64,000 nt of DNA from Nostoc punctiforme NIES-2108 (GCA_003326195.1 LXQE01000146.1:64223-128222), one strand, 5' to 3'. Positions 8,914 through 17,624 are shown, counted from the stretch's first letter. The notes: generated by a model from the letters alone, not told the origin. Program-made: numbers and translations.

Positions 8914-9597
8914 TCACACTTTGCCAGCCAAGTTCATCAACTGCTTGAAGTTCACAAGATAAGTGATGTTGTTGACGCTATCAATTTTTATCCACCCTTT
9001 TTCATGGAGTTTTTCCATGATTTTGGTGGTTTCTTCAATGCTGATTTCTGTTACCTCTGCTAAATCTTTAAAGGGAATGTTAAAAATCTCTCTTCCTAAG
9101 TCTGATTCCTGACCATAGCTTTCACCCAAAGTCACTAGGGTATGGGCGAGTTTGACAGCTGGTGGTGAAGACCGCATTTGTAAGCGCAGGTTAATTTGCC
9201 GCAATCGCCTTACCATCAGTTGCAACATTCGGTGATGTAACTGTGGATCTTTAAACAATATTTGAATAAACCGCTCTCTAGAGATACTAAGCAACTTCAC
9301 CGGTGAAAGAGCAATGACATCAGTTGAGCGTGGAGATTCATCCAAAATTGCCATTTCTCCAAAAAAATCGCCACGCCCAAAAATTGCCAGAGCTACTGAA
9401 TCTTCCCCGACGGTACGCCGGACTTTGACCCAACCAGAAACCACGAAGTAAACGGCGTTACCCCAAGCATCTTCCATCACAACGGCTCGCCCAGAGGGGT
9501 ATTCATGTTCAATTGCAACGTTGAGTAGCCATTCCAAAGTTTGTGGATTGGCTGTACTCATTAAGGGGAAAAGTTCACTAAAAACCTCAGTTAACAT
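8914..9597 (-). CDS. Crp/Fnr family transcriptional regulator
   Basis: 227 aa. Residues about 20-130 form a cyclic-nucleotide-binding beta-roll with the phosphate-binding cassette FFGEMAILDESPRSTDVIA; the Arg-Ser pair needed for cNMP contact is present. A long dimer helix (MLQLMVRRLRQINLRL) leads to a C-terminal winged helix with recognition region FKDLAEVTEISIEETTKIMEKLHEKGWI. This is the layout of CRP/FNR regulators, and the conserved pocket suggests a cAMP- or cGMP-responsive one. There are no Fnr-type cysteines. The target genes cannot be read from the sequence. It is separately transcribed, as the gaps on both sides exceed 150 bp. Confidence 0.85.
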   Translation of the reverse strand: MLTEVFSELFPLMSTANPQTLEWLLNVAIEHEYPSGRAVVMEDAWGNAVYFVVSGWVKVRRTVGEDSVALAIFGRGDFFGEMAILDESPRSTDVIALSPVKLLSISRERFIQILFKDPQLHHRMLQLMVRRLRQINLRLQMRSSPPAVKLAHTLVTLGESYGQESDLGREIFNIPFKDLAEVTEISIEETTKIMEKLHEKGWIKIDSVNNITYLVNFKQLMNLAGKV

Positions 9598-9786
9598 GAA
9601 ATATTTGCAACAATAGGATTTAAGAGGGGGAAACTAACTTTGCTACTATTAAGTTTGTTTAAACCGTAATCTTACTCAGAATACGATCGCAAAATTTGTA
9701 TTTATTTAGAGATGAGTCTCTAAGCTTTATCAGTCTAGGATTCCATTACAACATAACAATTATGTATGCTAACGAAATCAGCGTTT

Positions 9787-11055
9787 TTACTTACTGACCG
9801 ATGATTTACTCTTTGTCGGTAGATTGCTATCTAGTGCCAGTATTTTGATCTGTTGGTCTAAATTTTTCACTAATTGATTTAGGGTAACTAAAGCCTCTAA
9901 TTGCTGAGAATCAAGGCTAGGATTCAGTAAAAATCGTTCTTGTAGTTCATGTAGCTTAATGCTTAGTTGCTGAGAAATTCCTAAAGCATCGCGGCTTAGA
10001 CGTGTTAACTGCTGTTGTTGATAGAATTTTAATGCTGCTCCCCGCAATACTTGGAGTGTCGCCTCTTCGCCGTAGATTCCCGGCATAACTCGCAAGCGTA
10101 ATAATAAGCGGTTTTTTTGATATACGTATTCCTTTTCTATCTGTTTTGGTTCTGCAACCGTGGTTACAGGCAGGGAAGCAAACCGCTTTAATTCATTCAG
10201 TACTCCTTGGAAAACTGAGAGCGGCAGTTTGTCTAATACAGACTGCAAAACTCCATTGTCACTCCATAGTATTCTGCCTTCGTAAGCTTGTCTTTCTAAG
10301 TACAGCCGACCAATTCCCCCAGCCAGGATTCGCCCTAGTAATTGTTCTAATAATTTTTTTGGTGGTAGTGTTGTTAGTAACTCAATCGGACTCAGTAGTT
10401 CAGAAGCTTGTGTGGGAAAAATAGGTAAATTGTTTGATGATGTGGCTTCAGAATCCTCTTGCGCTTGAGTTGTGGCAATAGGGGTCAAGAACGTCGTAGT
10501 TTGAGATGATTGGTCTAGCTCTGGGATAGGAGGCAAGTCTACCCGTTGCCCAGAATTTTGACGCTTTTGCGTCTGAAACACCATCAATACTGGTTGTTGA
10601 TTTGATTCCGAGTCGGCATCTAAGGAAGGATTAGGTATGTTAGCAATCGTAGCTGGGCTATTTGTTGCGGGAAAGTCCACTGTTGGCTGATGCACTTGTT
10701 GGGCATCTAGCTGAGATGTATTCTTATGGTTGAGGTAAGCTGATAGTATTCTGCGGTGGGCATCGGCTGCGATCGCCTCAATCACCATTGTGCAATTGAT
10801 AGAAGACAAAATACGACCAACGTAATCTAGGGCTTCGCTTTCTTGTGGATTAACCATGCCTAGCAAGAGGTTTTTGTCTTCTAATTCAAAGGGCAAAATT
10901 TGGTGGTAGAGGCAAGCTTCAAAGGACAAGAGATGATCAATCAGGTAGAATATTTGTTCGCGATCGCCTCTTTCCTCCCACCTAGTTTGAGCGGCAGTTA
11001 GCATTTGCTGTCCATTTGCTGCGGTATCATTTAGTTCGCCCTTTGAAGACAACAT
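9787..11055 (-). CDS. Degenerate GspE/PilB-like protein lacking the ATPase domain
   Basis: 422 aa from ATG 11055; a TTG at 11100 could add 15 residues. The N-terminal part (EACLYHQILPFELEDKNLLL through ALDYVGRILSSINCTMV) resembles the MshEN/T2SSE N-terminal domain of type II secretion and pilus ATPases. After a low-complexity Gln/Ser/Thr-rich linker, LEQLLGRILAGGIGRLYLER and MPGIYGEEATLQVLRG resemble the N2 domain of GspE/PilB. The Walker A and B RecA-type domain is missing; the protein ends in a predicted helix pair. It may be a regulatory relative of the pilus motor. The HetZ-like gene lies upstream in the same direction, 224 bp away. Confidence 0.55.
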   Translation of the reverse strand: MLSSKGELNDTAANGQQMLTAAQTRWEERGDREQIFYLIDHLLSFEACLYHQILPFELEDKNLLLGMVNPQESEALDYVGRILSSINCTMVIEAIAADAHRRILSAYLNHKNTSQLDAQQVHQPTVDFPATNSPATIANIPNPSLDADSESNQQPVLMVFQTQKRQNSGQRVDLPPIPELDQSSQTTTFLTPIATTQAQEDSEATSSNNLPIFPTQASELLSPIELLTTLPPKKLLEQLLGRILAGGIGRLYLERQAYEGRILWSDNGVLQSVLDKLPLSVFQGVLNELKRFASLPVTTVAEPKQIEKEYVYQKNRLLLRLRVMPGIYGEEATLQVLRGAALKFYQQQQLTRLSRDALGISQQLSIKLHELQERFLLNPSLDSQQLEALVTLNQLVKNLDQQIKILALDSNLPTKSKSSVSK

Positions 11056-11279
11056 AGATTTGATTCGTTGGTGTTTACTTATATTTTGACTCCAATTCAA
11101 TAGGTAGTTAATAAAGATACTTTGTTAGATTGTTAAAATTTCAATTATATATACTTAAGTAAATGTAAGTAGAATATGAATTTTAGATTATGGACTGGGG
11201 ATAATACTGAGGATTGGGTATTCGGTATTAATTATTCTCCCCTGCTCCCCATTTCCCATTTCCCATTTCCCACTACAGG

Positions 11280-12467
11280 CTACTCCTGGGTTCTTAAAGC
11301 TTGGGCTGCAAGATAGACTTTCGTCCATTCGCCAAGCACTTGATGGGTTTTGAGTTTTAACTGTTCGGCTATGGCTTCGATTGAATTTCCCGCTCTCCGC
11401 AAATTTAGGATCTGCTGCCCTAGAGGAGTTAATTTTTCATCCAGTTGTTGCCATTGGTTTTGCGTTAATCCCAAGTTATGTTCTTGCAAGGAAATTGAGA
11501 GCCAGCTGTCTACGAGTTCTGGTTTACCTTTGAGGGCAAAAACACGTACAGCATGGTAACTAATTTTTTCTCGCAGACGGTAGACTTCTTTAGTCTGCTT
11601 ATTCAGTCTTTTAGCGATCTCTTCCTGGGATTTACCTTGCAGATACAGCCGTAGCCATTCCACTGCTTCTGTACTGATATTTTCTTGTAAATAATTTTCA
11701 AATTCTTTTTGTACTGTCTGGCGCAGCACCTGTTGTTCCTCTATTTGTTGTGCTTCTTGATATTCTGCGATCGCCTGACTATCGACTAAGTTAACTCGAT
11801 TGTCACTGTCGTCTGTGAGAACTTCTTCTGAGACTAGTCGAACCAAATCACGCCCTGGCACTTGGGTTAAACCACCGCGCTGAGTGCGACGCAAATAATT
11901 TACAAATCGGTAAGCTAATAGGGGTTGATTGCGTACTGGCCGCAGACAATATTCTTCTAAACTGGCAAATAGCAGAGCATCCCCCAATCGTCTATCGGTT
12001 GTATATTTGGCAATATCAGCCATTTGCTGTTGCATCTGGCTGTCGTTTTGGAGTAATTCTTGTAGCACCTCTTGCAACACGTCCATTACACTACGCTGGC
12101 GATCGCGGCTGAGGGAAACCCAAGTCTGAATCTTATTCCGTAATGTTACTAAACTCCCCAATCGGGTTATCAAGTTGCGATAAGCACGTTCTCGCCCCAG
12201 CCCCAAGTAGCGTTGACGTAAAATTCTCCAGCGATATTCCATCGCTTGCTTGGCGATATCGAGTTCTTTAGGATTAAACAGATCGAACCGTTTTGAGTCA
12301 GATCCCAACAGCCAGAGAATAATGCTTTGCCTCGTGGCTTCATTTTGGTCTGGACATTCTACAGCCAAGCGCTTTTGCCAATCTAGAGCCAGTTTTTCCA
12401 CATCCATTGTCATAGTGAGATTGCATTCCTCGAAACTCAATTTTGAAGTTTGCATCACAACCCCCAT
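11280..12467 (-). CDS. HTH protein with sigma region-4-like repeats (possible HetZ-related)
   Basis: 395 aa from ATG 12467, which has AGGTGGGG just upstream; GTG 12476 or ATG 12455 are alternatives. The N-terminal half is helical and Arg-rich (MEYRWRILRQRYLGLGRERA). The C-terminal half contains two helix-turn-helix segments of sigma-70 region 4/LuxR type: LQGKSQEEIAKRLNKQTKEV and RAGNSIEAIAEQLKLKTHQV. Size and layout suggest a HetZ-related protein of cyanobacteria, but I recognise this only loosely; a sigma-like DNA-binding protein is the safe statement. Its upstream region is very long (about 1.06 kb). Confidence 0.55.
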   Translation of the reverse strand: MGVVMQTSKLSFEECNLTMTMDVEKLALDWQKRLAVECPDQNEATRQSIILWLLGSDSKRFDLFNPKELDIAKQAMEYRWRILRQRYLGLGRERAYRNLITRLGSLVTLRNKIQTWVSLSRDRQRSVMDVLQEVLQELLQNDSQMQQQMADIAKYTTDRRLGDALLFASLEEYCLRPVRNQPLLAYRFVNYLRRTQRGGLTQVPGRDLVRLVSEEVLTDDSDNRVNLVDSQAIAEYQEAQQIEEQQVLRQTVQKEFENYLQENISTEAVEWLRLYLQGKSQEEIAKRLNKQTKEVYRLREKISYHAVRVFALKGKPELVDSWLSISLQEHNLGLTQNQWQQLDEKLTPLGQQILNLRRAGNSIEAIAEQLKLKTHQVLGEWTKVYLAAQALRTQE

Positions 12468-13530
12468 TCGCCCCACCTAATTGTTTAACTGGCAGCTGCG
12501 CCAGATTTCATGAATTTCATGAAAATAGCTCAGTGATTCTACTTTTATTACGTCTGAATTCACTAGAATTATGCAGAAATTTCTACATTGATGTTTTGCT
12601 TTTACTTGAAAAAGCCCAAAACCAATATATAGCAAGCATTTAGAGCATTATGCCAATTTAAACTTTTTGTAAAGTTATGTTTTTTTTAGTTGAGAACAGA
12701 AATCTGCTTAAAGTGGGGAAGATACGCCTTTGACAAAATTTATCAGGTAAATCTGACATTTTGTAACAGATCCGAGGAACGAATCTAATTTAACTTAAAG
12801 TTGGACGTTATTCCACCAGTATAAGTTTCAACTCTGTACAAACCATTACGTAGTAGAATATTTAGTTGAATCTCAATATCCTTAGTGTTAATGAGATTTT
12901 GCCCTGAAGATTCCCTAACCCCTCTGATAAATTAGCTTAATTCTCTGCTTTTCAAGGAGGATTTGGCTTTAACTGAATCGTGTTCAGTTAATTTTTTATG
13001 ATTTTGTTTAAGTGTATATACGGTAATTAGCGTTTAAAAGGTTGTTTGCTAAGTCGTTGTATAAAATCTTAAATAAATACTATCGCCATAGCGTGGAATT
13101 AGTCTGAGTATCCTATGTGGCGATGTCTACGATGGTCACTTAGGTCTGCCGTACCACTTTGTGGAAGCAAGCTACGCGCAGCGTCTGGTAGAGAAGCGGG
13201 CTACGCCTACGCTATTTTGAATAGTAGAGATTGATAGGCAAGTGTCTGTTTTTTAAACTAGCTTCAGTCACAACTACACCTTTCATATTGGTAAGTTATT
13301 CTTAAAACTTATATATTCCTAAAAATGAACAGTCAACAGTCAATATTAGTTTTGACTATTGACTCTGACTGTTACTTTCCCTCTGCTTAAAAATTCAACT
13401 TATGCAAAATCTAAAAACAGGAAGAATGCATTTCTCTAAAGTTTTAATAGTCAGAAGCCTGACAATAAACTTTTCTGTAAATTCATTTATGGGAATTTTT
13501 TGTTTTGAATTCCCCCGCAGGAGGTTGAAT
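12468..13530. other. Long intergenic region with repeats
   Basis: About 1.06 kb without a supported gene. It holds the 5' region of the HTH gene, a strong orphan hairpin terminator at 12969-12997, and a dispersed-repeat cluster at about 13160-13215 (CTACGCGCAGCGTCTGGTAG, then GCGGGCTACGCCTACGC). A plus-strand frame at 13402-13827 runs antisense through ccmK4 and is not credible. Confidence 0.5.
12969..12997 (+). terminator. Orphan Rho-independent terminator
   Basis: Perfect 9-bp stem TTAACTGAA / TTCAGTTAA with the loop TCGTG, followed directly by six T on the plus strand. No plus-strand gene lies within 2 kb upstream, so it may end a small RNA from the 12.5-13.0 kb gap. The reverse orientation lacks a T tract. 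Confidence 0.55.
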
Positions 13531-13878
13531 CTATCGATTGTTCGCTCTAACAATGGGATTTTCTACAGATTCTCGATACCCTTGGACTTGTTCTGTGTAA
13601 CCAATTGGCAGAACAGCTTCAACGTTTTCATGGGGACGAGCAATAATTACCCAGGATTCAAGCGTACCGCCATAAACATTTTCTGCGGCTTCAACACCGG
13701 CAGCCATAGCGGCTTTTACTTCAGAAACATCGCCACGAATATTAACTGTAAAGCGAGCGCTACCTACTCTGATATAACCAACGAGGGTAACTCGACCAGC
13801 TTTTACCATAGCATCTGCTGCTGCTAGCACCGCAGGAAAACCTTTAGTTTCAAGTGCTCCAACTGCCTGTAATGACAT
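13531..13878 (-). CDS. ccmK4: Carboxysome shell protein CcmK4
   Basis: 115 aa single BMC domain (Pfam00936). It starts [20 protein letters not shown] and contains [20 protein letters not shown] and [11 protein letters not shown]. Such proteins form hexamers that tile the facets of the beta-carboxysome, the CO2-fixing shell around RuBisCO and carbonic anhydrase. It lies 81 bp downstream of ccmK3 in the same direction. The ccmK3-ccmK4 satellite pair, away from the main ccm operon, is typical of beta-cyanobacteria, and CcmK3/K4 can form mixed hexamers. The C-terminal tail is longer than in CcmK3. CAGGAG lies 9 nt before the ATG. Confidence 0.93.
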   Translation of the reverse strand: MSLQAVGALETKGFPAVLAAADAMVKAGRVTLVGYIRVGSARFTVNIRGDVSEVKAAMAAGVEAAENVYGGTLESWVIIARPHENVEAVLPIGYTEQVQGYRESVENPIVRANNR

Positions 13879-13915
13879 TATTAATCTCCTGTATGAATAA
13901 ACTGGGGGCTACAAG

Positions 13916-13926
13916 TTAATTGTACG
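13916..13926 (-). promoter_or_regulatory. Shared 11-mer CGTACAATTAA upstream of ccmK4
   Basis: Read on the minus strand, CGTACAATTAA lies about 37 nt before the ccmK4 start. The identical 11-mer lies about 34 nt before ccmK3 (14305-14315). Position and identity suggest a common leader or operator element. Confidence 0.4.
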
Positions 13927-13959
13927 AAGCTTCGCTACAGATTTTGATAGCAAAATTGC

Positions 13960-14271
13960 TTAGAACATACGGAAAGGTTCTGATTCCTCAGTGAAATGGA
14001 TTGGTAATATGGTTTCCACATTTTCTGGGGGATTAGGAACGATGTAGTAGGTAATTACTGTACCAACTTTTACTTGTTCTCCAGCTACGATTCCGGCTTC
14101 AACAGCTCTATTTACTTCAGAAACGTGTCCCCGGACGGCGACTAACAAGCGAGCACTTTCCGCTTGACCATAATACACAATTGTGACTGCGGCAGCTTTG
14201 ACCATTGCATCTGCTGCTGCTAAGACACTCGGAAAACCTAAAGTTTCAATTACGCCAACCGCCATTGGCAT
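13960..14271 (-). CDS. ccmK3: Carboxysome shell protein CcmK3
   Basis: 103 aa BMC-domain protein starting PMAVGVIETLGFPSVLAAAD, with AESARLLVAVRGHVSEVNRA and PENVETILPIHFTEE. Compared with CcmK4 the pore-side loop differs and the C-terminus is short, both features of CcmK3, which is reported not to form homohexamers but to join CcmK4 in mixed hexamers. It is the first gene of the ccmK3-ccmK4 pair. CAGGAG lies 8 nt upstream of the ATG. A candidate McdA/McdB positioning pair lies less than 2 kb away. Confidence 0.93.
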   Translation of the reverse strand: MPMAVGVIETLGFPSVLAAADAMVKAAAVTIVYYGQAESARLLVAVRGHVSEVNRAVEAGIVAGEQVKVGTVITYYIVPNPPENVETILPIHFTEESEPFRMF

Positions 14272-14304
14272 GGCATTAGCTCCTGGATTAAGGGATAAGC
14301 GATT

Positions 14305-14315
14305 TTAATTGTACG
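14305..14315 (-). promoter_or_regulatory. Shared 11-mer CGTACAATTAA upstream of ccmK3
   Basis: Second copy of the 11-mer, about 34 nt before the ccmK3 start on the minus strand. It lies in the 303-bp divergent region 14272-14574 between ccmK3 and the hydrolase gene, where I see no other element. Confidence 0.4.
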
Positions 14316-14574
14316 TGGCTTTAGTCCCCATTTTGACATTTTGGAAAACTTTCTTTGATGCCATATTTTTTTTGGAGAGTAGAGAGATGATTAATTATGT
14401 CTGTCCTGTAAATGATTAATCGCGTCTGTTGGGAGTTAGAATATTTTGATATTACCTAGCTTATGTTTTATATATAAATTACAAATAATACTTCAGCATC
14501 TTAGGTTGTGTAACTTTATTCTTTAACAAAATAAGTTATCGATGGAAGCAAGCTAGTACAATAAACTGAAATTT

Positions 14575-15468
14575 ATGTTTCCGAATTTTCTTCCTACGGC
14601 AGTTGAGCAACTCACAGAACCTACTTCGATCGCACTAGCTCGGAGTATTCAAACAACTGCGATCGCTACTCCTTTAACTAATCAAGCAGTTACCACAGCA
14701 TTTGTCAAGCAAGGGTGTGGTGGAACTCCAATTTTATTAATTCACGGCTTTGATAGTTCTGTATTAGAATTTCGACGGCTTTTGCCACTGCTTTCTGAAG
14801 ATAATGAAACTTGGGCAGTGGATTTATTGGGTTTTGGGTTTACAGATAGACTCTCAGGAATTGCCTATAGCCCAACAGCGATTAAAACCCATCTTTATTA
14901 TTTCTGGAAAAGTCTAATTAACCAACCTGTAATTTTGGTGGGCGCTTCAATGGGGGGTGCGACAGCGATTGATTTTACCTTGGCTTATCCAGAAGTGGTA
15001 GAAAAGCTGGTGTTAATTGATAGTGCGGGGTTAGCAGGTGGTTCGCCATTGAGCAAATTTATGTTTCCCCCATTAGATTATTTAGCAACTCGATTTTTGA
15101 GTAATATGAAAGTGCGCGATCGCGTTTCTCGCATTGGATATAAAAATCAAACTCTTGCCTCTATCGATGCGTTATTTTGTGGCGCATTACATCTACAAAT
15201 GCCGAGTTGGAATCAAGCTCTGATTTCTTTCACTAAAAGTGGTGGTTACAGTGCTTTTAGACTGGAGATGTTATCACAAATTGTGCAACCAACGCTAATT
15301 TTGTGGGGCGATTCCGATAAAATTTTGGGTACTGAGGATGCCACAAAGTTTCAAAAGGCAATTCCACACAGTACTCTCAACTGGATTCAAGATTGTGGTC
15401 ATCTCCCACACTTGGAACAACCACAAATTACCGCGCAGCATATTTTAGACTTTCGAGTTGAAAGATAG
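14575..15468 (+). CDS. Alpha/beta hydrolase
   Basis: 297 aa alpha/beta-hydrolase fold. The oxyanion region ILLIHGFDSSVLEFRRLLP, nucleophile elbow LVGASMGGATAIDF (Ser), acid segment LILWGDSDKILG (Asp) and GHLPHLEQPQ (His) are all present. It resembles the epoxide-hydrolase/haloperoxidase-like hydrolases common in cyanobacteria and chloroplasts. There is no signal peptide. The substrate cannot be inferred. It is divergent from ccmK3. Confidence 0.85.
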   Translation: MFPNFLPTAVEQLTEPTSIALARSIQTTAIATPLTNQAVTTAFVKQGCGGTPILLIHGFDSSVLEFRRLLPLLSEDNETWAVDLLGFGFTDRLSGIAYSPTAIKTHLYYFWKSLINQPVILVGASMGGATAIDFTLAYPEVVEKLVLIDSAGLAGGSPLSKFMFPPLDYLATRFLSNMKVRDRVSRIGYKNQTLASIDALFCGALHLQMPSWNQALISFTKSGGYSAFRLEMLSQIVQPTLILWGDSDKILGTEDATKFQKAIPHSTLNWIQDCGHLPHLEQPQITAQHILDFRVER

Positions 15469-15610
15469 CCCAACTCTCAATAATTTTCTGTAACGCTACT
15501 CTGGAAAGCTTTTTATCTGTTGCTAATAGCTTCTGTTATAGCTACTATTTTTCTCTTGGATCATGTTATTTTCACATAATTCACATAATTTTAGAAACCT
15601 CTGTAACTAG

Positions 15611-15660
15611 AGCGATACCTTCGGTGAGCTTCTCTACGAGACGCTTCGCGAACGCTAACG
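15611..15660. repeat. Small dispersed repeat cluster
   Basis: Contains CTTCTCTACGAGACGCTTCG followed by CGAACGCTAACGC, the same repeat words found at 46.2, 52.3, 58.7 and 60.4 kb. A short hairpin with GTGGGCAT / ATGCCCAC follows at about 15682-15700 and may end transcripts from both sides. Confidence 0.6.
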
Positions 15661-15718
15661 CAAACCTGTCTTGCATTAATGTGGGCATTATAATGCCCAC
15701 CCTACAAGCTCCAAAGAT

Positions 15719-16108
15719 TTACACTTGCACTTGGTAATTTAGGTTTAATTCATCTCCTGTTGTTCCCCGGATACCCCAGTTGTGTTTTGGGGTTTCTGTA
15801 ATCGTGATTTCTATATCTATAGGTGCAATTGCAACTTGTTCAGATAAGCTAGAAAACAACAACCTAATTAGTTTCTTTTTGGTTTCAATAGTGCGTCCTT
15901 CAAACATACTAATCTCAATGATGATGTATTTCTCTGAACGTTCTACAGGGTAGATGAAATCATCGGGTTCGAGAGGAAAGAACCGATGGGTACGCTTGTC
16001 TTGAGGATATGCTAAAGCTTCAACAACACAAGAATGAATTGTGTCAGAAATGGCACTGCGAGAATGACGGATAAATGAAGCAGTGCCATAGATTTTGATT
16101 TGTACCAT
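15719..16108 (-). CDS. Tautomerase-superfamily-like protein lacking Pro1
   Basis: 129 aa resembling the tautomerase/MIF-like fold (MVQIKIYGTASFI at the start; IIIEISMFEGRTIETKKKLIRLLF; IEITITETPKHNWGIRG). Family enzymes use the N-terminal proline exposed after Met removal as catalytic base. Here residue 2 is Val, so the usual chemistry is not expected. It begins 16 bp after the coiled-coil gene and is probably the third gene of an operon with the ParA-type ATPase. The assignment comes from the EGRTIETKKKLI and PxxNWGIRG motifs. Confidence 0.6.
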   Translation of the reverse strand: MVQIKIYGTASFIRHSRSAISDTIHSCVVEALAYPQDKRTHRFFPLEPDDFIYPVERSEKYIIIEISMFEGRTIETKKKLIRLLFSSLSEQVAIAPIDIEITITETPKHNWGIRGTTGDELNLNYQVQV

Positions 16109-16124
16109 TAACCTTTAACTGACT

Positions 16125-16763
16125 CTAGTCAAGTAACCACATCTCATTAGAACTATCGGGATACTCATTTGGTTGATTCTGAGGTTGATTTTGAGCGAGT
16201 GTTTCCGATGAACGATGTGATTTTTTGTAGTTAAGCGGATTGTAGTGGTCTTTTACTGGTTTGATCGCGCTAGCTTCTTTGACAACAAGTTTAGATTTCT
16301 CTTCTGCTTTTTGTTCTGCTTTTTGTTCTGCTTTTTGTTTTAAAGAATTAATTTCTTCTATAAGCAGGGAATTTGCTTCTGCAAGTTGCAGTGCTGTTTT
16401 TTTGGTTTCATCAAGTTCTTTTGTTAGGTGTTCTAGTAATGATTCTTGTTCTGATGCAAATGTTTTTTGTTTAGATAGTTTTGATTGCAAATCAGCAATT
16501 TCTTGTCCAAGAGATGCCTCTTTTTTGTGGCTTGTTTCTAAATTACTTGTCAACTCTTTGACAGTTGCTTCTAAATCAGCCTTAGTAGGACTGCGTTTAG
16601 TAGAAGTCGGCTCAAGTGGTTGCCCTAACGATTCCTCATCAGATGCAGCCTGTTCTTCGACAATTTTTTCGGCTGTAACTTCGATCGCAGATTCACCTTC
16701 TGAGGGTGTAAATTTTTGCGCCTCTTCTTGTAGTAAGTCAGAGAGACTTTGTTTCCTAGCCAT
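16125..16763 (-). CDS. Coiled-coil partner of ParA-type ATPase, candidate McdB
   Basis: 212 aa from ATG 16763, with GGAG just upstream and only 2 nt after the ATPase stop; a TTG at 16778 is less likely. A short N-terminal region (ARKQSLSDLLQEEAQKF) is followed by a long coiled coil with a repeated KAEQ run (about residues 140-155), then a Gln/Asn/Ser-rich disordered tail ending SSNEMWLLD. A ParA-linked small protein with a basic N-terminus, Gln-rich coiled coil and near-terminal Trp matches the described McdB proteins, which place carboxysomes along the nucleoid with McdA. The ccmK genes nearby support this. Sequence identity itself cannot be checked here. Confidence 0.55.
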   Translation of the reverse strand: MARKQSLSDLLQEEAQKFTPSEGESAIEVTAEKIVEEQAASDEESLGQPLEPTSTKRSPTKADLEATVKELTSNLETSHKKEASLGQEIADLQSKLSKQKTFASEQESLLEHLTKELDETKKTALQLAEANSLLIEEINSLKQKAEQKAEQKAEEKSKLVVKEASAIKPVKDHYNPLNYKKSHRSSETLAQNQPQNQPNEYPDSSNEMWLLD

Positions 16764-16765
16764 TA

Positions 16766-17398
16766 TTATTTTCTCCAATCACGCTGTAATTCATCAGCTG
16801 CACGGCGGTAGTCTAATTCCGCCTCCCGTGCGTTTCCTCCTCGCCATTGAGTAATCGCTACACCTTCAAGTGCTGCTCGTTCATGAGCTTTATAGGCACG
16901 GATGAAGGTATTACAAGTAGGAATACCTAAGCGAGTCAGAGTGTTTTTTGCTTCTTGTGCTTCCCCCAAACTGCGGGTATCGACTTTGGTGAGCAATACC
17001 CGATGGGGGGTTCCCAAGGGGATGACGGCTTCCTTGACTGTTTCCACGAGGATTGCTAAATCCATTGCAGATGGGGGTGTCGGCAAAACTAGATAATCTG
17101 CGATCGCAACAACCGCCACTAATGCTTCAGAGCGCAGGGCGGGAGGTGTATCCACCACTACTAAATCGTAACCTGTTATCTTTGCTAAATCACTTAAAAG
17201 TGCGGGATCAGTTTCTTGAGATAAATCAAATCCCATTCCCTGCTGACTGCGCCCAAACCACCAACTGGCAGAACCTTGAATATCTGCATCAATCAGCAGC
17301 ACCTTTTTTTTCTTCGCAAAGTTTGCAGCCAGATTGACTGCGGTAGTCGTTTTACCGACTCCTCCTTTACCGTTGAGAATAGCGATGATTTTTGGCAC
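16766..17398 (-). CDS. ParA/MinD-type ATPase, candidate McdA
   Basis: 210 aa with a deviant Walker [16 protein letters not shown] (signature Lys present), Walker A' [17 protein letters not shown] and Walker [12 protein letters not shown]. Such ATPases form gradients on the nucleoid and position cargo. The SASWW segment, small size, adjacent coiled-coil gene and ccmK3/ccmK4 within 3 kb suggest the carboxysome-positioning ATPase McdA of the type with a classical deviant Walker box. An orphan ParA acting on another cargo is the alternative. It is followed with a 2-nt gap by the partner gene and is divergent from the P450. Confidence 0.65.
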   Translation of the reverse strand: MPKIIAILNGKGGVGKTTTAVNLAANFAKKKKVLLIDADIQGSASWWFGRSQQGMGFDLSQETDPALLSDLAKITGYDLVVVDTPPALRSEALVAVVAIADYLVLPTPPSAMDLAILVETVKEAVIPLGTPHRVLLTKVDTRSLGEAQEAKNTLTRLGIPTCNTFIRAYKAHERAALEGVAITQWRGGNAREAELDYRRAADELQRDWRK

Positions 17399-17424
17399 TG
17401 CTTACTTCCGATGCTGCCTTTTGA

Positions 17425-17445
17425 GTGCTGAGTGCTGAGTTAGGA
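17425..17445. repeat. Heptamer STRR (GTGCTGA)
   Basis: Three consecutive heptamers (GTGCTGA, GTGCTGA, GTTAGGA) in the divergent region between the ParA-type ATPase and P450 genes. Typical short tandemly repeated repetitive sequence of heterocystous cyanobacteria. Confidence 0.6.
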
Positions 17446-17624
17446 GTAGAGAGGCGATTAATCGCGTCTGTACAAGAGTTATTATTTATCCTCTTTGTCT
17501 TCTTTTTCAGTTCTCAGTTTCCAGTCTGTAGTCCCCAATCATGAATATACCGCTTTCTGTAACCTTAAGTAACATGAAAAGTCGTAACAATAAAATTCAG
17601 AAGCCATCAACTCCACAAAATTCT

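Noticed and set aside
13402..13827. 141-codon plus-strand frame overlapping ccmK4
   Set aside because: It runs antisense through ccmK4, a clearly identified gene, and has no family likeness or start signal.
16261..16854. 197-codon plus-strand frame rich in Ser and Cys
   Set aside because: It is the mirror of the Lys/Glu coiled-coil gene and the end of the ParA-type gene; composition explains it.
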